A DNA stretch of 64,000 nucleotides from Bimastos eiseni (lineage: Eukaryota > Annelida > Clitellata > Crassiclitellata > Lumbricidae), in NCBI GenBank assembly GCA_959347315.1, contig OY365807.1, forward strand, positions 17,379,611-17,443,610. Reading direction: 5' to 3'. The position numbers and the translations under genes are program-made. Under the pieces are notes generated by a model. That model had not been told where the DNA came from and did not search any database. It saw only the letters and a program-made list of their open reading frames with translations. Positions 12,901 through 20,115 of the stretch are shown piece by piece; the stretch's first letter is position 1, and every line of letters starts with the position of its first letter.

Positions 12901-15900
12901 AATCTGTGGAAGCGCTTGCTCTGAGTGCAAAGGACATCCAGTCGACAGAAACACTAACAAATCTCCAGTCGCCATTCATCATGAAGACCTTCTACAACAA
13001 GTCGTTGTCCGTTGCACCATACGCGACAACCAGTCTCATCTCGGCTCCATCGCCTGCCGACAACTCCGCAGCAGCTGAAGCCACATTCCAAGCGATCCAG
13101 CAGGGGAAGTCAATGATCGAGCCAGACTACAATGAGATCGATAACTGTTCTCCCGGTGGACACAATGTGTCAACAAGTGACTCGAATAACGATAATCAGA
13201 ACATGCAAGGTACACGTATTGCATCGTATCATTTTCTTTGTTATTATTTGTACCTTGACGTTCATATTTTATATTTGTGTCACGTGTTCAATGTATGCTG
13301 ACACTGAAGTGAGCCTTTGTTTAAGCTGTTGAATGCACTTTATGTCTGGGTTTTTACCGTGGGGGAAGTTGCTATTTAAAATTATAAAAACTATCAAATT
13401 GATTTTGTAATGGATGAGAGCTTTTTGGAAATAGATTAAGCACTAAACTCAGAGGACTTGTGAGGAACTGCTTCACTATCTTAAGGCAGTTGAGGTCTGT
13501 GTCTTGGTCTCTCACAAATGATGCGACTTGCCATCTTGTACAGAGCCTTATCCTGAGCCAAATTGATTACTGCAATGTCACCTTTGCTGGCTTGCCACAG
13601 CGCAGTATCATTCGGCTTCAGGCTATCATCAACGCTGCTGCTCGTCTGGTGTTGCGGTTGAAAAAGTTCGACCACATTTTAACTGCGATACAAGACGAGC
13701 TACTATGGCTTAGAATAGACGAGCGGATCAAACTCAAACTTTGCACTCTGGTGTATAAGTGCCTCAATAACTGTGCAACACGTTATCTGGCAGACCACAT
13801 CAGGACACTATCAGATGAACCCAGCAAGTCACGATTACGATCTTCATAATCTTCTAATGCTTTCTTGGAAAAACGAAAAAAAAATTGGCGATCGGTCTTT
13901 TCGAGTTGCTGGCCCACGTGCTGGAACATTCTCCCTGCATCCATTCAGAAAATCAAAACCCTTTCTTCTTTAAAAAAAGTCAACATTTCACTTTTTTGGC
14001 AATGCCAAGCATTAGTTTTTTTTACATTTGTGCTGACACTGAACTGTTATGTAAAGCACTCTAGAAGTAGCTTGCTACTGACGGTGCTCTAGAAATTGTT
14101 GTATTTACATTACACTACATTACAAGTGAAATAGAGGTGTATCAACCACTGTTAGAACATTGTAATTCAAGTTATTTAATTGCTTCGCCATGTCCTTTAG
14201 CGTATTGTATTTAAGGAGGGAGAAGGATGTGGGAAGAGACCCAGAAAGAATGGTAATATGTAGAGATGAATGAAGGGCATCCCATGGGTCGCTGTGAGTT
14301 ATATGAATTGCATGCTCTGGAGGCATGTGTGTTTTGTAGCACTGGCAAAATATATAAAACTGCACATAACTTAATCTATCAGGACTTATCAAAAAGTCAT
14401 TAATTTTTACTAATTTGTATCTGCCATGATTTGTTAGCAAGGCCGTTTGAAATATATCGCAGTAATAGAGTAAACTAGTGTTTCATAGGGACATTTTGTT
14501 TTTAATGGTGACTAAACTCAATCAACTGTTAAATACCTAAATAACTAATCGTATTGCTTTTGGTGATTTGGAAAATAGCTTCAAATTAATTTTCATTGAA
14601 CTGAAGGAAATGTACTTCAGTGTCAAAAATCATCCTACAAATCCTCGTTAAGTGATTGTTGAAAATTATTTACAGATAATTCTTGTGGTGGCCATCTGAA
14701 TTCGCTGCTTCCCAAGCCACTAATGCTCTACCTGCCTCCTCCTCCAGAGCATCCTCCTCCAAGTGACATCGGTACGCCACCAGATTCTCCAATCCTGAAT
14801 TCGTATGGCGGTGAAAAAAACTTTGGAAATGGTTATTATGTCGATGGAAATGCACATCACAATCACTCGTCATCTGCTGTGCGCAATCTTCATTCGGACT
14901 GCGAGCGTGAGATGCGATGTCGTCCATTGCCTCAGCCAACCCACTGGTCCGGTTCCCTCAATCCAAGGTCCCAGCAGATGTTCCGTGGGGGTCGTCCACT
15001 GCCCCCTGGACCGCCGCTCCCTGCCCCATACTTTCAGCGCAATGATCCAAATCTGGTTGCTCCTAAACCCTGGACTGATTCGCAGACTGGTTACTCCGTT
15101 CGACCGCCTCTCGGTGCGGACTTGGACTGCGCTGGTCCAGCATCTGCATTTCGAAATATGAGACGACCCCCCGCGGTGAAGGACTCGGAACTTGCCCGAC
15201 TGTACGGAGGCTCAGATGTGCCGGGCAGCGTAGGAACCAAAACATCACAGTGGATGACCGGGCCCCTTCCACCTGTCCATTTGGGGGATGTACACAGAGG
15301 CACCGCTGACCACGGGTGCTCTGTACCTGGTAGCTTCAGAGGTCAACCTAACAATCTATGGTGAGTGTTTCTTATTACGTAGATTGGAGGTGTCAAAAAA
15401 CCGGTTCGGGGCCATTTCTGGTCTGTTGATGGTGTATTTCTGGAACGTGGTTAGTTAATGATTACACAATTTCATTAATTTTTTTATTGCGAGCTTGTTG
15501 TTTGCGTGTGGGTTTAATAGGGCCTAGTTTTAAATACCAGAATAAGATCAATTTGAGTTCTTTCTGCACAATACTGAGAAACTAGAATTTTCGAGTTGTA
15601 TGTCTTGTTCGTGACTGCTAATGAAGGTCATAATTGAGATTTTAAAATCCTAATTTGACTGTTTGTATGCTGAAAAGGGACCATTTAAGATTTAGTTATG
15701 ATAATATTTTCTGGGATGGCATACCAATCTTCCTTCAAGACCCAAAACCCCATATTGCTGATTGGCCTTTGGCACCCTGACTTGCCATTTGCTGTAAAAT
15801 ATTGCCACTGGCCTACCCTTACAAAAGGCTTGACACCTCTGACACAGATACCAAATAATTACTATAAAAGACCATTTAATGACTAATCACAGCAGCTATT

Positions 15901-18514
15901 ATAAGCAGCTGCTGAGTTTCCATTACGCAGGTTACATAACGAGATGTTTATATAGCACATTTTGGGACCTGTAATGGGAGATTAAAAAATTTTTATTTTA
16001 CTATAATTATTATTATAATAATTTACTAAGGTACTGTTATTGTAATCACAATGATGTTATTTTATGGTCAGTTTTTGTGGATGTTAGCCAAGCTTTTCAT
16101 TCTGTGGAAGATTGACCGTCTGCTTACTGAGGCAGGTGCTGTAGGCTAGCAACCTAAGCAACTCTGATCTACTAAGCAATTTGGTTGGCTAGCAGCCTAA
16201 GTCACTCTATGACCTACTAAGTCATGCGGGCTGCTAACAATCCAAGTCAAACTATAATTTACTAAGTAATGTTATGGAGTAGACACTGACTAGTGGAAGC
16301 ACGCTGTGTCTGCAGATAATATAAGAAAGTAGTGATCAGACGAAAGTATGATGATGCTGGAGTCAGAAAATCGAGAAGGAGGCATGAGCAAAGTAGAAGT
16401 GCTACAACCAAGGTGCTTTAATGCTGTTGCCGCTATGTGTGAAACTGATTGTCGATAGCTTCACTTCTTTAAGATGTAATTCGTGTGCCATTGTGAAATT
16501 CTTAAAGCAGACAATGCTTATGAATAATTTGGTGCCCATTAATTACACTATCTGTACTCCTAGCAATAGTTTAATAATGCATTTTCAATGTCTTTGTTCA
16601 GGCTGGAGAGTCCGCACGACATGCCAACGTATGAGCCCCTTGACTCCCCTATATCGGAGGTTGACATCCATGACTACGACCCCAACTCTGACGTTCCACT
16701 TCCGGCCCCAACGGATTACAGCGAGGCTGAGCAGCACATGTCCGGTCCAGCGGCAGAGGTGAATCTGTGGGATGATGTCATCAACGAGAGTGATGGTCAG
16801 TGTAGCTCTGTTCACAGCAGTGAGGTCAGCGAGGAAGAAGTGGCCTTTCTACCGGAAGTGGACTTTGCGAGTGCCGTGGCGAGGGCCGCCCATCTGTCTG
16901 GACTCACAGTCATTGATCCAGTCACCGGAAGAGAAAAAGGTATATATCCGGTGCATAAGGACATCGATAACAACGTACAGTGTCTAACTAATAATGCTAA
17001 CAACAAATGACATTTCCTATTGACCATTTTTCTTGGTGTGAAACTAGTACATTTACAAATGCATATGATACTGTTCGTAAATACCTGGTAAGTCATTCCA
17101 CTCTGTCAGTATATGGAAACGAATTTTGCTTAAGCTTATTCATTTTAGCTGCACAACTGGGAATTAGGTTGTTAGTTTCTGTTTAACAATGTTGTGTTAT
17201 ATAAAAAAAGATTTATATCACCCTCCTGTAACAGCCAGGCTTTGGACTACTGGTTAAATTTCTCATGTAGAGGTGACTGAATCTCAAAATTCCTTTGCAA
17301 ATCTCAAACCTAGCCTATTGGGTGAATTTCTAATCGATATTGGATTTCGGACAAGCAGAACTGAGTGGAAGATGGTTTATGATTCACGCATCTTTCAATT
17401 CGTGACGAAGTATGCAATACCAGTGGAAAGTTTCAATCCAACAGCTTTGCAGATGAATCAACTGACCATCAATGGGAATTTCATCAACGTGTTGGAAAAA
17501 CTCCATGATAGACAGTTGTGGGAAAATTTCTACCAGAAACCAAGTCTTGTGGTCTAGTCTAATGACTTCTGTAGCGTCGTTTTCAGAATGCCCAAGGCAT
17601 CTATCAACAATCACTTCAAGCGACATCGTTAAATAAATCGGTATGCAGAGGAATGTTCATAGGACGATTGGTCATCTAGGTTGATTGGTCATAGGGACGA
17701 TTGGTCATAGGGGCGATTGATCATGTGTTCAAATATTTGCATCATTAGTGGATCAAATTAGTGACTGATGGTTTTGTGAGGTAAATTCGATAATAATAAT
17801 TCATGGATGACCGGTCATATGTCGCAAATATTTGTAAAGTCAATTATGGATTTAGCGTACCAAGATCCTGGTGACTTCGAAGCATCCATCATAGGAGCTT
17901 TCTGTGATTCGTTTCCAAACGCCCGAGTGTAAGGTTATTACTTTCACTTAACACAGAGTATTTTGAGAAAAATTTACGAAATAGGATTAAAAAGAGTTTA
18001 CGAAAACAGCGATGCGATGTCATGCGTGGTTTCATCTGCTGCTTTGTTGAATTAGCGCACGTGTTTGAGACCCTTGTTCTTGACTAAGGTACAAATCTAA
18101 ATAAAATTATAGTCAACAGTTTTCTGTTTGACGACACTTTGTCAAACAAAGCATGATTGGCATCACCCTCCTCTATCCATGGAGTGAGACTTGTACCACT
18201 GGACTAAGACAATTGCAAAGTAAATCTGTGAACTGCAATTTATAGTTATCAGCTTGAAATATCTCGGGTTGTTGGGTATAGAAAAGATATTTTGAGCTTA
18301 TCGGTTTTTACATTTTTATTTAGTGAAACGACCGGCGAAATATCGCCAGCGAGCAAGGTGCACTAGTCCGTACAGCACTGACAGCAACTACAGCACAATC
18401 CAAGTTCCACATCGGCCATACCCGAGGTCAGATCGTAAACGCCAACTGCGTGAACAGGGAGCCAGTGGTCGCCACAATCAGGATACCAAGAACAATCTAT
18501 CACGAAAGAGTTGA
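863..18514 (+). CDS. robo: Roundabout receptor (Robo), 3' part of gene, Ig4 to stop
   Basis: Single-pass receptor for Slit that steers axons and migrating cells at the plasma membrane. Fifteen exons are seen: 863-987, 1453-1612, 2403-2600, 6526-6806, 8105-8255, 8751-9131, 10008-10123, 10440-10605, 11014-11172, 11513-11546, 12199-12269, 12889-13209, 14676-15360, 16602-16939, 18324-18514. Phases agree at every junction, giving 1124 codons plus stop. Domains in order: Ig4, Ig5, FN3-1, FN3-2, FN3-3, a membrane helix followed by a YRKRK stop-transfer, CC1 (PYATTSLI), CC2 ([10 protein letters not shown]) and a conserved acidic stretch ([11 protein letters not shown]) before the C-terminus. Ig1-Ig3 and the signal peptide lie upstream of the window. 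The order matches five-Ig vertebrate-type Robo proteins. Frames and domains are seen; orthology is from remembered family sequence. A hAT transposon and a LINE fragment sit in introns without damaging exons. Confidence 0.95.
1453..1612 (+). CDS. robo: robo exon: second half of Ig4
   Basis: Bounded by GGTAG and AAAG|GTAAAT, phase 0 in and 1 out. It carries the strand-F cysteine in GEYVCKG, followed by [13 protein letters not shown], which ends the fourth Ig fold. Confidence 0.93.
2403..2600 (+). CDS. robo: robo exon: first half of Ig5
   Basis: The acceptor is GGTTGTAG and the donor CAG|GTAAAA, phase 1 in and out. The peptide begins [18 protein letters not shown] and contains [12 protein letters not shown] and IRWQRNG, the Cys and Trp of Ig5. 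A further open reading stretch upstream of 2403 is intronic because the phase-1 junction falls exactly at 2403. Confidence 0.93.
3202..3241 (+). repeat. (TG)n microsatellite with CG variants
   Basis: A simple GT repeat of about 40 bases interrupted by GCGTGCGTGCGC, in a robo intron. This alternating purine-pyrimidine run can adopt Z-DNA. Confidence 0.9.
3497..3504. repeat. left 8-bp target duplication of the hAT element
   Basis: CTCTAGCA, repeated exactly at 6038-6045 directly after the right terminal repeat. Confidence 0.95.
3815..5767 (+). CDS. hAT-family transposase with N-terminal BED-type zinc finger
   Basis: A 650-residue intact frame starting at CACCATGG, a favourable context. Residues about 87-115 form a BED-like finger (CVICGDVL, then HLQTKH). 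The RNase H-fold core shows LDESTD (first catalytic Asp, about residue 228), CTDGAAAM (second Asp, about 292), the hAT CxxH motif in CFIHRAS (about 325), and RWLSRG (about 390). The C-terminal dimerisation region contains [16 protein letters not shown]. This architecture resembles hAT-derived vertebrate genes such as ZBED5 and SCAND3-like proteins. It cuts and pastes its own element and has no link to Robo function. Because frame and ends are intact, a domesticated gene is less likely than a recent transposon. Confidence 0.93.
   Translation: MAKQGPMDSFLTRKRSRSENKRECLDLEEKDESESDDGCSVKISQVSANSKSQKNRNSFIRKYDESYIRFGFIPNSENQNFEKPQCVICGDVLSNEALKPSKLIRHLQTKHKELSSKPKEFFERKHDELKGCQKKIYVLSHTNVSALRASYKVALRIAKAEKPYIIGEQLLVGCIKDVCQEMLGECAATKVARVPLSNDTIARRINDIANDMEEQLIQQIKSANWFSLQLDESTDIANLAILLVYVRFEHDGDLKEEYLCSISLPTNTTSAEVFNALNGYIVDQSGLSWRYCIGICTDGAAAMTGRHSGVVARIKAVAPECKSTHCFIHRASLATKKMSVELNHILNKIVKIVNYVKANALNSRIFSSLCDDMGADHKQLLLHAEVRWLSRGKVLSRVFELCNELAVFMQHKKPDWSQMCRDANWVAKLAYLAGIFSVFNELNSSMQGKMSSIFATADKIDGMKRRLEAWKARVLRDGCYDMFPNLISAIDDKREEIDAESLKNLITEHLSSLTERFEFYFPKEQDPRKGTGWIRNPFMPLKDDLDVSLEDKLLQLAADEGFKMIFETTSLAGFWIKAREEYPELSVIALKVILPFPSTYLCESGFSTMSIIKTKHRNNLDIRSPFRVALSTIEPRLDKLVSQKQAHCSH
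5796..5801 (+). terminator. transposase polyadenylation signal
   Basis: AATAAA 29 bases after the transposase stop, inside the element. It could also cause early polyadenylation of robo transcripts. Confidence 0.5.
6038..6045. repeat. right 8-bp target duplication of the hAT element
   Basis: CTCTAGCA, identical to 3497-3504; the uninserted intron would contain one copy. Confidence 0.95.
6526..6806 (+). CDS. robo: robo exon: end of Ig5 and start of FN3-1
   Basis: The acceptor is GTGTTTAG and the donor AAAG|GTAAAA, phase 1 in and 0 out. It holds the second Ig5 cysteine (DSGLYICKA), [13 protein letters not shown], a short linker, then [18 protein letters not shown], the first strands of an FN3 domain. 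Confidence 0.93.
6807..8104 (+). other. robo intron carrying a long foldback
   Basis: No exon seen. The notable content is the 105-bp inverted repeat at 7282-7386; the rest is AT-rich unique-looking sequence. Confidence 0.7.
7282..7386. repeat. near-perfect 42-bp inverted repeat with 21-base loop
   Basis: Left arm 7282-7323 (starts AAAAGATGGTTTATC) and right arm 7345-7386 are reverse complements with one mismatched pair. Transcribed with robo, it would fold into a hairpin of about 105 nt, like a siRNA/miRNA precursor. No target duplication is evident at the ends. A minimal foldback transposon is the main alternative. Confidence 0.9.
8105..8255 (+). CDS. robo: robo exon: end of FN3-1
   Basis: Fifty codons plus one base between TTTTAG and AAAG|GTCAGA. 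It contains the FN3 signature [16 protein letters not shown] and SLPSQV. Phase 0 in, 1 out. Confidence 0.93.
8751..9131 (+). CDS. robo: robo exon: FN3-2
   Basis: One exon codes for the second FN3 domain ([22 protein letters not shown], shortened here to its core, then [14 protein letters not shown]). The acceptor is GCCATAG and the donor GACA|GTAAGC; phase 1 in and out. Open frame continues upstream to 8537 but lies before the acceptor and adds no Robo-like sequence. Confidence 0.92.
9132..10007 (+). other. robo intron
   Basis: No exon seen. Apart from the SINE-like head near its end, nothing recognisable. Confidence 0.65.
9895..9962 (+). mobile_element. tRNA-derived SINE head (relic)
   Basis: An A-box-like TTGGCTATTTGGTTGAGC and a B-box-like CATTCGATTCA are spaced as in a tRNA, but the acceptor stem does not pair, so this is not a functional tRNA. 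It lies just upstream of the FN3-3 exon in a robo intron. Confidence 0.45.
10008..10123 (+). CDS. robo: robo exon: first half of FN3-3, GC donor
   Basis: It starts [12 protein letters not shown] and ends GALRGYK. The donor is AAG|GCAAGT, a near-ideal GC donor. The next GT, four bases downstream, would break phase, so the GC donor is needed to join GYK to [10 protein letters not shown]. Confidence 0.92.
10225..10432 (+). repeat. degenerate CCTCATCTTACCATA tandem repeats
   Basis: Roughly 15-20-bp units of the form CCTCAT-CTTACCAT-(AC) recur through the small intron of FN3-3, with much divergence between units. Two open frames across the next exon here are by-products of the repeats. Confidence 0.65.
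10440..10605 (+). CDS. robo: robo exon: second half of FN3-3
   Basis: The acceptor is CATTTTCAG. It encodes [10 protein letters not shown] and [16 protein letters not shown], the last FN3 strands. The donor is TTG|GTGAAT, phase 0 in and 1 out. Confidence 0.9.
11014..11172 (+). CDS. robo: robo exon: juxtamembrane and transmembrane helix
   Basis: After a short extracellular stem ending LLQEPW, a hydrophobic run of about 24 residues (starting [14 protein letters not shown]) is followed by the basic stop-transfer YRKRKACKK. This fixes the receptor topology: Ig/FN3 outside, CC motifs inside. The donor is GCG|GTATGA, phase 1 in and out. Confidence 0.93.
11513..11546 (+). CDS. robo: robo small exon, cytoplasmic juxtamembrane
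   Basis: A 34-base exon ([12 protein letters not shown]) between TTCCAG and CAAG|GTAACT. Phase 1 in and 2 out, as needed for the next exon. It is supported by phase and splice sites rather than by a recognisable motif. Confidence 0.75.
11565..12065 (+). repeat. tandem repeat with about 36-bp unit, TTGTCACTGTTTCTAATTTA
   Basis: At least five clear units between 11565 and 11775 (core GTCACTGTTTCTAATTTAAC then AAACATTCTT) and two more diverged units at 11990-12065. All are within the intron between the two small robo exons. Confidence 0.75.
12199..12269 (+). CDS. robo: robo small exon, cytoplasmic linker
   Basis: A 71-base exon between TGTGGTAG and AATG|GTAAGA. It encodes [20 protein letters not shown]. 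Phase 2 in and 1 out. The tyrosine in NGYVDK is the only obvious potential signalling residue. Confidence 0.8.
12889..13209 (+). CDS. robo: robo exon with CC1 motif
   Basis: Between TGATTAG and CAAG|GTACAC, phase 1 in and out. It contains [13 protein letters not shown], the tyrosine-containing CC1 motif used in Robo-DCC contact and Abl regulation in known family members. A second tyrosine motif, EPDYNEID, follows about 60 residues later and could be another phosphorylation site. Confidence 0.92.
13210..14675 (+). other. robo intron hosting a LINE fragment
   Basis: No robo exon seen. Contains the retrotransposon tail at 13440-14105; the remaining sequence is AT-rich. Confidence 0.7.
13440..14105 (+). 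mobile_element. 5'-truncated non-LTR retrotransposon, RT C-terminal end
   Basis: Peptide fragments [33 protein letters not shown] and [11 protein letters not shown] match the thumb/C-terminal region of LINE reverse transcriptases, followed in another frame by [15 protein letters not shown]. The shift near 13840 shows it is dead. It ends in TGTATTTACATTACACTACATTAC, close to the ACATTACATT tails at 20110 and 62890. Confidence 0.85.
14676..15360 (+). CDS. robo: robo exon with CC2 and proline-rich region
   Basis: This large exon starts [14 protein letters not shown] and then [14 protein letters not shown], which is CC2, the LPPPP site bound by the EVH1 domain of Ena/VASP in studied Robo proteins. 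A second proline cluster, [13 protein letters not shown], may be CC3-like. The donor interrupts a tryptophan codon (TG|GTGAGT), phase 2. Confidence 0.92.
15361..16601 (+). other. robo intron, nothing recognised
   Basis: About 1.2 kb of AT-rich sequence. Short similar phrases around AGCAACCTAAGCAACTCTGA recur at 16148-16260, but no gene or element was identified. Confidence 0.6.
16602..16939 (+). CDS. robo: robo exon, conserved acidic cytoplasmic segment
   Basis: The acceptor is TTGTTCAG and the donor AAAAG|GTATAT. Peptide landmarks are [29 protein letters not shown] and [20 protein letters not shown]. The last corresponds to the FxDADFAxAVAxAAxxxGL region near the end of vertebrate Robo tails. 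It ends in phase 1, which fits both candidate last exons. Confidence 0.92.
17271..17557 (+). CDS. possible alternative terminal coding exon of robo
   Basis: An acceptor (TCTCATGTAG) at 17261-17270 opens a 95-codon frame that is in phase with the donor at 16939 and ends at TAG 17555-17557. AATAAA follows 75 bases later at 17632-17637. Use of this exon would replace the conserved basic end (exon 18324-18514) with an unrelated tail beginning [16 protein letters not shown] recognise no domain in it. It could instead be a chance frame, a separate single-exon gene or transposon debris; by eye the amino-acid mix is ordinary and not low-complexity. Confidence 0.4.
17632..17637 (+). terminator. AATAAA after alternative robo exon
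   Basis: Canonical polyadenylation hexamer 75 bases after the stop of the candidate alternative last exon. In AT-rich sequence it may be chance. Confidence 0.35.
17657..17724 (+). repeat. short tandem repeat GGACGATTGGTCATA
   Basis: Four imperfect copies of a 17-18-bp unit (GGACGATTGGTCATAG and variants), just downstream of the alternative-exon polyadenylation signal. Confidence 0.8.
18324..18514 (+). CDS. robo: robo last coding exon
   Basis: The acceptor is TTTATTTAG, phase 1. It encodes [20 protein letters not shown] and ends NNLSRKS with TGA at 18512-18514. The TSPxSTDSN element is shared with vertebrate Robo tails, which favours this as the ancestral last exon. Confidence 0.9.
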
Positions 18515-18567
18515 ATGCCTAACGTCCCAACCATATCAAGAAATCGTCCAAGTGGACAGGTGAAAAC

Positions 18568-18573
18568 AATAAA
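18568..18573 (+). terminator. robo polyadenylation signal
   Basis: AATAAA 54 bases downstream of the stop codon, implying a very short 3' UTR if it is the one used. Confidence 0.55.
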
Positions 18574-18879
18574 ATACAGTACAATATGATAGAGTGGTAT
18601 TTATATTGTGCTGCTTTCAGGTACACTTGTATTGACAAGAAATGTTGCAGAGGAGGAGCTTACTTCCTTAGGGTAGCCGATAGAGGCAGCTATGGGTATG
18701 GAGTGTTATCGACTTCATTTTTCACAGCTAGGGGATGAGTGAAGCTAACATTTCTAAAGATATTTCTGCCCTGGTGAGTGTTTGAGACTATTTGTTCACC
18801 CATCACAAATGGTAATTCACCGCATCTCAGTAGGCTTAGTCTAACCATTATGAACTGAGCTGTGTCGTCCGGTGTCTCA

Positions 18880-19155
18880 ACTCCTTTCACGTTGAGCTCT
18901 GCGCTCTTCTGCTAAAGGCGAGCTTCTGGTGTCCAGGGCCCGCTCGTCGCTAATGATGCGTCAAGCTTTCTCAGTGGTTGGTCCGTCCACCTGGAATGGG
19001 CTCCCGGTTGCCCTTCGTCTTCCCCCTTATGATGATCTACCTACCTTTGAAAGCTGCTAAAGTCATATCTTTTTGGCCGTGGCTGGGCTGGGAGCACCTT
19101 GGAGTAGTTTCCCTTGAAGAGGCGCTATATAAATTATCAAAATGAATGAATGAAT
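18880..19155 (+). mobile_element. LINE 3' end with (TGAA)n tail
   Basis: Encodes RQAFSVVGPSTWNGLPVALR, the typical last motif before the stop in CR1-like reverse transcriptases, then GAAGAGGCGCTATATAAAT and a short ATGAATGAATGAATG tail. 5'-truncated. Confidence 0.8.
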
Positions 19156-19639
19156 GAAATATACTTGAAATGCTCTGTGCATATGGATACTTCCTTTGGT
19201 GTAGTGTTTTCAGGCGAGGAGCACCTCAAGAGTTTCTCTTGTGATGTGCATGTGCAAATTTGTGGTTGCAATTACAGATGTACCAAGTCATAATGTGCTA
19301 AGTAGGCCTACTAATCAAGTAAAATCTGTTCCTTATCTAATCAGTAGCATCACAACAGTAATTGAATCTGATATTGCCGCTGAATGATGGCATTATCCAT
19401 TGAAGTTCAGTTAGAATCCAGGTGGTCAGACCAAGATAGAATCCAACAGGTCACAGAATAAGTTTTCTTGTTAATGAACCAATATGATGTTAGCACTTCT
19501 GAGGAGTTTTCTGTTATATGTTCTTATACTATAATGCAACTCTAATTTGATATCGCCCTTCTTACAATATAGTTCAAAAGTATACACATGCCTCGACAGC
19601 GCAATGGCAGTTGTAATGCAGAGCAATTGCGTGCAAAGG

Positions 19640-19740
19640 ACTTGCTCAAGGTCCCTACAGTAGCTCCTCGGACGAGGGTCGAGCCCGCACTCTTCGCTTT
19701 ACAGGCCGACCTCTCTAATCAATCGGCCACTATGCCACAT
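19640..19740 (-). mobile_element. tRNA-derived SINE head
   Basis: On the minus strand, GGCATAGTGGCCGATTGATT resembles an A box and GGGCTCGACCC a B box at tRNA-like spacing. Flanking sequence gives no proper acceptor stem. Confidence 0.5.
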
Positions 19741-19949
19741 AAATGAGCAGTCTTGTAATAGTAAATTTATCAAAGTGAAAGATCCTTTATCAGGTGCTAG
19801 ATGATTGCAAAGACATGCATGAGTGGACAGAGGTGTGCAATTGGAGCAGAAATTTACTTGATGGTAATGAATTGAATCTTTGATTTTTCAGTTGACATTA
19901 CAGCATGCTAACCACTAGCCTGCTGCTGAAATGATACATGTACCGATAT

Positions 19950-20115
19950 TATTTTGGATCTGGAGTAAGCTCAGCAATCATTCGCCTGGAGTTGCTGTTA
20001 CTCACCTTGCCAGTTTCAGAAGACGCTTTAAGACTTTTCTGTTGCCACGCGCAGACCGTTGAGAGTGCTGCTGATTTGAGCGGCTCTATATAAATGCTTG
20101 ATTACATTAGATTAC
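19950..20115 (+). mobile_element. LINE 3' end with ATTACATTA tail
   Basis: Carries FRRRFKTFLLPRADR-like coding remains in mixed frames and ends CTATATAAATGCTTGATTACATTA. The same end occurs at 62690-62890. Confidence 0.7.
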
